From positions 1 to 10,284 of the forward strand of contig JAFGIT010000030.1 of NCBI GenBank assembly GCA_016929465.1: a stretch of 10,284 nt of DNA, written 5' to 3'. Positions within the stretch are counted from its first letter, which is position 1; each line of letters starts with the position of its first letter. A program made the translations under genes and the position numbers. Below are positions 6,288 through 10,284 of this stretch, piece by piece. Origin of the DNA: Candidatus Coatesiibacteriota bacterium (GTDB lineage: Bacteria; B130-G9). The notes under the pieces are model-generated. The model did no database searches. It was not told the origin of the DNA and was given only the letters and a program-made list of their open reading frames with translations.

Positions 6288-6845
6288 ATGGACAGCAGAC
6301 TGGCAAATCCAGCTCCCCTGGGGCTGATGGGCTTCGGAATGACAACGGTTCTTCTAAACTTCCATAACGCCGGGTTTTCGCCTCTTGATTCGATGATATT
6401 GGCGATGGGTATGTTCTACGGCGGGCTTGCCCAAATAATCGCGGGGATTATGGAATTCAAGAAGGGGAATACATTTGGCCTAACCGCTTTTTGTTCCTAT
6501 GGCCTGTTCTGGATGAGTCTCGTTGTCCTTCTGATTGCTCCCAAAGTAGGCATCTGGTCATCAGCTCCCACGGATGGCGCGATGGCAGCTTACCTCTTCG
6601 TGTGGGGTCTCTTCACATTTGGGATGTTCATAGCGACGAAGAAGGGGCCGTTTGCCCTGAGATTCGTCTTTGGCACACTCTTCATACTCTTCTGGCTCCT
6701 CGCAGCAGGAGATGCAACTGGCGCGGCCTGGCTCAAGAAGGTTGCCGGTTGGGAGGGCATAATCTGTGGCAGCTCAGCGATTTATCTTGCAATGGCGCAG
6801 ATTATCAACGAACATTATGGTAAGGTGGTCGTTCCTATAGGATAA
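6288..6845 (+). CDS. satP: acetate/succinate transporter, GPR1/FUN34/YaaH (AceTr) family
   Basis: A 185-residue protein, very close to the E. coli SatP length of 188. It starts with the family signature NPAPLGL (7-13), then [16 protein letters not shown] (15-30). The segment [20 protein letters not shown] (38-57), followed by [11 protein letters not shown] (58-68), is nearly diagnostic. Six hydrophobic helices are visible (about 10-25, 35-55, 63-84, 97-116, 122-141, 155-173). SatP-type proteins are inner-membrane proton-linked carriers or channels for acetate, and for succinate in E. coli. The ATG at 6288 has GGAG at 6279-6282. A longer in-frame reading from a GTG at 6192 would add a non-conserved, Arg-rich N-terminus and is unlikely. 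Together with the ActP-like operon just upstream, it suggests that acetate or a similar acid matters to this organism. Confidence 0.92.
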   Translation: MDSRLANPAPLGLMGFGMTTVLLNFHNAGFSPLDSMILAMGMFYGGLAQIIAGIMEFKKGNTFGLTAFCSYGLFWMSLVVLLIAPKVGIWSSAPTDGAMAAYLFVWGLFTFGMFIATKKGPFALRFVFGTLFILFWLLAAGDATGAAWLKKVAGWEGIICGSSAIYLAMAQIINEHYGKVVVPIG

Positions 6846-6857
6846 TCATAGCGGCTT

Positions 6858-6886
6858 TTGCCGTGTACCATTGTTCGAATTATACG
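6858..6886 (+). promoter_or_regulatory. possible sigma70-type promoter for hisC
   Basis: TTGCCG (6858-6863) and TATACG (6881-6886) are separated by 17 bp; each matches 4 of 6 consensus bases. Transcription would begin near 6893, about 40 nt before the hisC ATG. A short CTGAC/GTCAG stem (6891-6895 with 6904-6908) would lie at the 5' end of the leader. The match is moderate, so read-through from satP is also possible. Confidence 0.33.
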
Positions 6887-6932
6887 ATATCTGACTGGTT
6901 GCTGTCAGAACAACTCAAGGCGAGGTGGCACT

Positions 6933-8045
6933 ATGTCTAAAATGGAGGTTGATTTTAGCAAGAAACTGATTCGACCGGGCGTTCTGAAGATACGCCCCTA
7001 TAAGCCTGGAAAGCCGATCGATGAGGTACAGCGAGACCTCGGCATTTCTGACGCAGTTAAGCTCGCTTCGAATGAGAATCCACTAGGCCCCTCGCCAAAG
7101 GCCATTGCGGCCCTTCAGAAAGCCATAGATCGCCTTCATCTATATCCCGACGGTGGCTGCTATCAGCTGAAGAATAAGCTCTCGGAACGTTACTCCCTTC
7201 CTAGAGAGACAGTTATGACGGGCAGCGGCTCCTGCGAGCTGATCGAGCTCATCGGCAGAGTTCTCATATCGGACGGCGATGAAGTCATCTTTGCGGAGCC
7301 GTCCTTCATCATGTATCGAATAGTCGCGACCTCCTGTGATGCAAACATAATCTCGGTCCCGCTCAGGAATTACACCTTCGACCTCCCTGCGATAGCCGAC
7401 CGTATTGGCCCGAAGACCAAGCTCATCTACATCGCAAATCCAAATAATCCGACCGGCACAATGGTATATCAGGACGAGATCGACGAGTTCATGGCCCGTG
7501 TTCCCGATGACGTGGTCGTCGTCATGGACGAGGCATATTTGGAGTACAACGTGGATGGGACCTTTCCCGACACGATGAAATTCCTCCGTGCTGGCCGCAA
7601 CATCTCCATCCTGAGAACATTCAGCAAGATATATGGGCTAGCTGGTCTCCGAGTTGGTTTTGGCTTCGCTCCTGTGTGGCTGGTCGATGCCATAGACAGG
7701 ATCCGTCGCCCCTTCAACGTCAATACTCTGTCTCAAGCAGCAGCAATCGCAGCGCTCGACGACGATGAGCACATTCGCAAGAGCCAGGAAGTCAACGAGA
7801 TCGGCAAGAAGTTCCTCTATGGAGCCTTTGACAATATGGGCCTGGAATATGTCCCGACGTTCGGCAATTTCATACTCCTTGACGTCGGCAAGAACTCGGT
7901 CAATTTGTATGACGAGCTCTTGAGGATGGGCGTGATTGTTCGACCGATGGCGCCATGGGGCTTCGATTCGATGGTCAGGATAACCATCGGCACTCAGGCC
8001 CAGAACGAGAAATTCATCGCTGCTCTGAGGAAATTTCTGGCCTAG
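6933..8045 (+). CDS. hisC: histidinol-phosphate aminotransferase (PLP-dependent, fold type I)
   Basis: A 370-residue class I/II aminotransferase of normal HisC length. Visible motifs: KLASNENPLGPSP (43-55), the HisC N-terminal signature; YPDGG (71-75); IANPNNPTGT (167-176), with Asn171 contacting PLP; DEAYLEY (199-205), where Asp199 should pair with the pyridine nitrogen; TFSKIYGLAGLRVGFG (229-244), with Lys232 as the Schiff-base lysine and Arg240 as a phosphate contact; and VRITIG (348-353), with Arg349 binding the substrate carboxylate. All key residues are present. HisC converts imidazole-acetol phosphate and glutamate to histidinol phosphate in the cytoplasm. Some homologues instead handle aromatic amino acids. 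The ATG at 6933 has GAGGTGG at 6922-6928; an in-frame extension to 6858 is not conserved-looking. No other his gene is present, so the gene is detached from a his operon. Confidence 0.9.
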   Translation: MSKMEVDFSKKLIRPGVLKIRPYKPGKPIDEVQRDLGISDAVKLASNENPLGPSPKAIAALQKAIDRLHLYPDGGCYQLKNKLSERYSLPRETVMTGSGSCELIELIGRVLISDGDEVIFAEPSFIMYRIVATSCDANIISVPLRNYTFDLPAIADRIGPKTKLIYIANPNNPTGTMVYQDEIDEFMARVPDDVVVVMDEAYLEYNVDGTFPDTMKFLRAGRNISILRTFSKIYGLAGLRVGFGFAPVWLVDAIDRIRRPFNVNTLSQAAAIAALDDDEHIRKSQEVNEIGKKFLYGAFDNMGLEYVPTFGNFILLDVGKNSVNLYDELLRMGVIVRPMAPWGFDSMVRITIGTQAQNEKFIAALRKFLA

Positions 8046-8081
8046 ATTACAGCGCTCGGGGCCTTATTCCTGCATGTCCGA

Positions 8082-8111
8082 TTGACACGCGCGGCATGGA
8101 CGGCGCAGAAT
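8082..8111 (+). promoter_or_regulatory. possible promoter just before the glycosyltransferase start
   Basis: A perfect TTGACA (8082-8087) is followed after 18 bp by CAGAAT (8106-8111, 4 of 6 matches). Transcription would start around 8118, almost at the ATG at 8121, giving a nearly leaderless message. This fits the lack of a clear Shine-Dalgarno there. The TTGACA is also the only alternative in-frame TTG start for this gene, so the motif could be coincidental. Confidence 0.22.
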
Positions 8112-8120
8112 CGGGCCGAA

Positions 8121-9206
8121 ATGGAAAAGACTCCACTCGTATCGGTCATTATCGCCAATTGGAACGGCAAGACACACCTCGAGAAGTGCCTTTCGAGCAT
8201 CGGGGCGCAGTCGCATCCCAATATCGAGACGATACTGATAGATAATGCCTCGAGCGACGGCTCCGTCGATTATGTGAGGAAGGAATTCCCGAGCGTTCAC
8301 ATCATCGAGAATGAGATCAATCGTGGCTTTTGCGGGGCAAACAACCAGGGGATAGCCGCTGCGAAGGGCGAGTTTGTTTTTCTGCTCAATAATGACACAG
8401 CGATTGCGCCTGACTGCATATCAGAGATGCTTGCCGTTCTAGAGAAAGAGGATGACAGCTCTTTGGGCTGCTTTCCCAAGGTGGTCTTCTACTCCGATCC
8501 CCACTTGATCAATTCGCTCGGGACGCAGTGGCACAAAAAGTGTCATTGGCGAGACGCCAGAGTGGGACGCATCGACCTCGGCCAATTTAAGGAATCCGAA
8601 CGAGTATTCGGCTCGATATTCCCTGCAGTTCTTCTCAGGCGAGATGCATTCGAGAGAATCGGGATGTTCGACGAGACTATGTTCTCATATTGCGAGGATT
8701 TCGATGTCTGCTACCGCGCAAATATGCTCGGATACCAATTTGTCACTGCCCCAAATGCCGTCGTCAGACACAAGTACCGCTCAACCGCTGCTTCTGCATT
8801 CAGGGAAAGATGGCAACATTACTTCTTCATGCGCAACTATTTATATGTGTTCCTGAAAAACTACTCGCTGAAAAGCCTGATTCGCCACTTCCCATACGCA
8901 TTCTATAGGTACTGCGGCAAGTCTGCCATCGCGGCACTCAAGCGCCGCGATGTGAAGGACTTCGCCATGCACGTTCGTGCGGTCGCTTTTGTCGTCGGCA
9001 AGTTGCCCAGTTTGATGCGAAATCGACGATTCGTCCAATCAAACCGGAAGAGGCAAGACGAAGAGATTTGGTCCGACGCAAATGTCGAGCACTACAATAT
9101 ATTTCATCATTTCGGCAGACCAGTATTGAGCGTATTGAACATAAGAACCGGTCTATCAGACCTCACATCCTATACTATCAACTCAGAGGAGTACCAGATT
9201 GAATAG
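8121..9206 (+). CDS. family 2 glycosyltransferase (GT-A fold, rhamnosyltransferase-like, COG1216)
   Basis: A 361-residue protein. The GT2 domain begins almost at once: LVSVIIANWNGKTHLEKCL (6-24); DNASSDGS (41-48), the nucleotide-binding Asp motif; NRGFCGANNQGI (67-78); LLNNDT (88-93), where NND replaces DxD as the metal/nucleotide site; and DETMFSYCEDFDVCYRA (184-200), carrying the probable catalytic base in the ED motif. The last ~130 residues are basic and partly helical, possibly a membrane-associating tail. Such enzymes transfer a sugar from an NDP donor to a lipid-linked or surface glycan at the cytoplasmic face; donor and acceptor cannot be told. The ATG at 8121 is chosen because the domain starts five residues later. 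A TTG at 8082 would add 13 non-conserved residues. Neither has a clear Shine-Dalgarno. The gene overlaps the next start and lies 75 nt after hisC. Confidence 0.87.
   Translation: MEKTPLVSVIIANWNGKTHLEKCLSSIGAQSHPNIETILIDNASSDGSVDYVRKEFPSVHIIENEINRGFCGANNQGIAAAKGEFVFLLNNDTAIAPDCISEMLAVLEKEDDSSLGCFPKVVFYSDPHLINSLGTQWHKKCHWRDARVGRIDLGQFKESERVFGSIFPAVLLRRDAFERIGMFDETMFSYCEDFDVCYRANMLGYQFVTAPNAVVRHKYRSTAASAFRERWQHYFFMRNYLYVFLKNYSLKSLIRHFPYAFYRYCGKSAIAALKRRDVKDFAMHVRAVAFVVGKLPSLMRNRRFVQSNRKRQDEEIWSDANVEHYNIFHHFGRPVLSVLNIRTGLSDLTSYTINSEEYQIE
9185..9201 (+). promoter_or_regulatory. ribosome binding site that favours a TTG start for the 5'-nucleotidase-like gene
   Basis: AGAGGAG (9185-9191) is the strongest Shine-Dalgarno-like sequence in the junction. 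It lies seven bases before TTG (9199-9201) and sixteen before the in-frame ATG (9208-9210), so normal spacing favours TTG. The site lies inside the end of the glycosyltransferase gene, so the two genes probably share one message. Confidence 0.5.
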
Positions 9207-10284
9207 CATGTCCAAAAGCAGACTGAGCACATCAATCCTTGCCCTACTCATCATATCCGCTGTTGCTGCAGCATCGCTGACGGGATGTGCAACCATCGGC
9301 TTTGGCTCAGGCAAAGCACCGACGAAGATAGCGGTGCTGCATACCAACGACATCCACAGCAACTTGTTCCCCTGGAGTCTCCGAACAGATTCGGGAGAAC
9401 TGGTCGAGGTCGGCGGACTCGCCCGCATCGCGACCATCGTGGAAGAGACGCGCCGAGGGAATTGCCCGGTGCTGCTCCTCAACTCCGGAGATTCATTCTA
9501 TCCCAACTCTCTCTCCAAGTGGCATGGAAGTCCAGAAATCGGCGCGTTGAACATGACCGGCTACGATTGCGCCACCCTCGGGAACCACGAATTCGACCTG
9601 GGTGACGATTACCTCGGTCAAGTGCTCGATATCGCCAAGTTCCCCTTCGTCTGCGCGAACCTCGAGGTCGAAGCATCTCCCCCGCTGGCGGGCAAGCTCG
9701 TCAACTACGCTATCAAGAACATCGGCGGGTGCTCGGTCGGTATTTTCGGGCTCATCACGCCAGACCTCGATACGATCGCGAGTCCGAGCGATAATATCGT
9801 GATCGATCGCGATCTCGCGGGGCTGACCGGAGCATTGGTCGCATATCTCGATCCCAGGACGGACCTTATATTCGCACTAACACATATAGGGCTGCCAATG
9901 GATATCAAGCTAGCCGAGTCCGTCAGCGGCATAGACGCTATCTTCGGTGGGCATTCGCACGATGCAATTCACGAAGCAGTCGAGGTCACGAATCCGGCCG
10001 GTGGACGCACGCTGGTCCTGCAGTCGGGATGCTACGGCCGATATGTCGGGAAACTCGAATTGACGTCCGCCTTAGACGCGATCGACTCATACGAGTGGAC
10101 GCTTCTCGAGGTCAACTCCGAGATCAAGGAGAATGAGCCTGTTGCCTCCTATCTGAATGCGTTCCAGGAAGTCAGGGAGGACCCAATCGGAATCATCGAA
10201 TCGGAGCTCAAGATTTCGGGTGATGCAATTCGCGGCCAGGATTCAACAATCGGCACCCTCGTCTGTGATGCGATTGCCGAGGAG
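9199..10284 (+). CDS. 5'-nucleotidase/UshA-family metallophosphoesterase lipoprotein, 3' truncated
   Basis: Open to the right edge, so the C-terminus is missing. Residues count from the ATG at 9208, although the TTG at 9199, three codons earlier, fits the ribosome binding site better and overlaps the glycosyltransferase by 8 bases. The N-terminus is a lipoprotein signal ending in the lipobox LTGC (Cys27). The calcineurin-like metallophosphoesterase domain follows with its full metal set: HTNDIHSN (45-52; Asp48, His50), NSGD (92-95; Asp95), GNHEFD (125-130; Asn126, His127), THIG (225-228; His226) and GGHSH (247-251; His249, His251). From ~315 the 5'-nucleotidase C-terminal domain begins, with STIGTLVCDAIAEE resembling its conserved substrate-domain start. 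The family hydrolyses nucleotides, UDP-sugars or 2',3'-cyclic nucleotides outside the cytoplasm. Here the enzyme would be membrane-anchored. The specific substrate cannot be set, as the binding domain is cut off. Confidence 0.9.
   Translation, partial: MNSMSKSRLSTSILALLIISAVAAASLTGCATIGFGSGKAPTKIAVLHTNDIHSNLFPWSLRTDSGELVEVGGLARIATIVEETRRGNCPVLLLNSGDSFYPNSLSKWHGSPEIGALNMTGYDCATLGNHEFDLGDDYLGQVLDIAKFPFVCANLEVEASPPLAGKLVNYAIKNIGGCSVGIFGLITPDLDTIASPSDNIVIDRDLAGLTGALVAYLDPRTDLIFALTHIGLPMDIKLAESVSGIDAIFGGHSHDAIHEAVEVTNPAGGRTLVLQSGCYGRYVGKLELTSALDAIDSYEWTLLEVNSEIKENEPVASYLNAFQEVREDPIGIIESELKISGDAIRGQDSTIGTLVCDAIAEE

Noticed and set aside
6852-6863. CGGC-TTTT-GCCG mini-hairpin right after satP
   Set aside because: A four-base stem with no following T-run is too weak to call a terminator, and it overlaps a better promoter-like match.

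Overview
The window looks like a chromosomal segment of an uncultured Gram-negative-type (diderm) bacterium. All ten genes I support are on the + strand and closely packed. Coding sequence is moderately GC-rich by eye. Two predicted lipoproteins with lipoboxes, a signal-peptide protein and a GHMP sugar kinase of the heptose-kinase family (COG2605) fit an organism with an elaborated envelope. Nothing fixes the phylum. I see no tRNA, rRNA, CRISPR array, transposase or phage gene.

Layout. (1) 1-847: the end of an amino-acid/polyamine/organocation (APC) permease joined to a PTS EIIA type-2 domain, cut by the left edge. (2) 848-1063: an intergenic stretch with a good sigma70-type promoter. It drives a small lipoprotein (1064-1573) and probably a secreted TPR-like protein (1638-2342). 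Neither has a name I can give. (3) 2456-3499: a COG2605 GHMP kinase. (4) 3500-3774: a gap with a weak stem-loop and three CTTCAGG repeats. (5) 3775-6023: a translationally coupled DUF485 small membrane protein and a 652-aa ActP-like sodium:solute symporter with a large hydrophilic insert. (6) A perfect 12-bp hairpin and a 12-bp palindrome, then a SatP/YaaH acetate transporter (6288-6845). (7) 6933 to the right edge: histidinol-phosphate aminotransferase, a family 2 glycosyltransferase, and a lipoprotein of the 5'-nucleotidase/UshA family that runs off the window.

How the genes may work together. The clearest theme is short-chain monocarboxylate uptake: an ActP-type Na+ symporter with its DUF485 partner lies next to a SatP-type transporter, two unrelated families that both include acetate carriers. 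The EIIA-tagged permease suggests that phosphotransfer regulates amino-acid uptake. The COG2605 kinase and glycosyltransferase point to cell-surface glycan synthesis, and the UshA-like lipoprotein to extracytoplasmic nucleotide scavenging. HisC sits without other his genes. I do not see a clear new multi-gene system. The most unusual items are the permease-EIIA fusion, the insert in the symporter, the unnamed lipoprotein/TPR pair and several candidate cis-regulatory sites.
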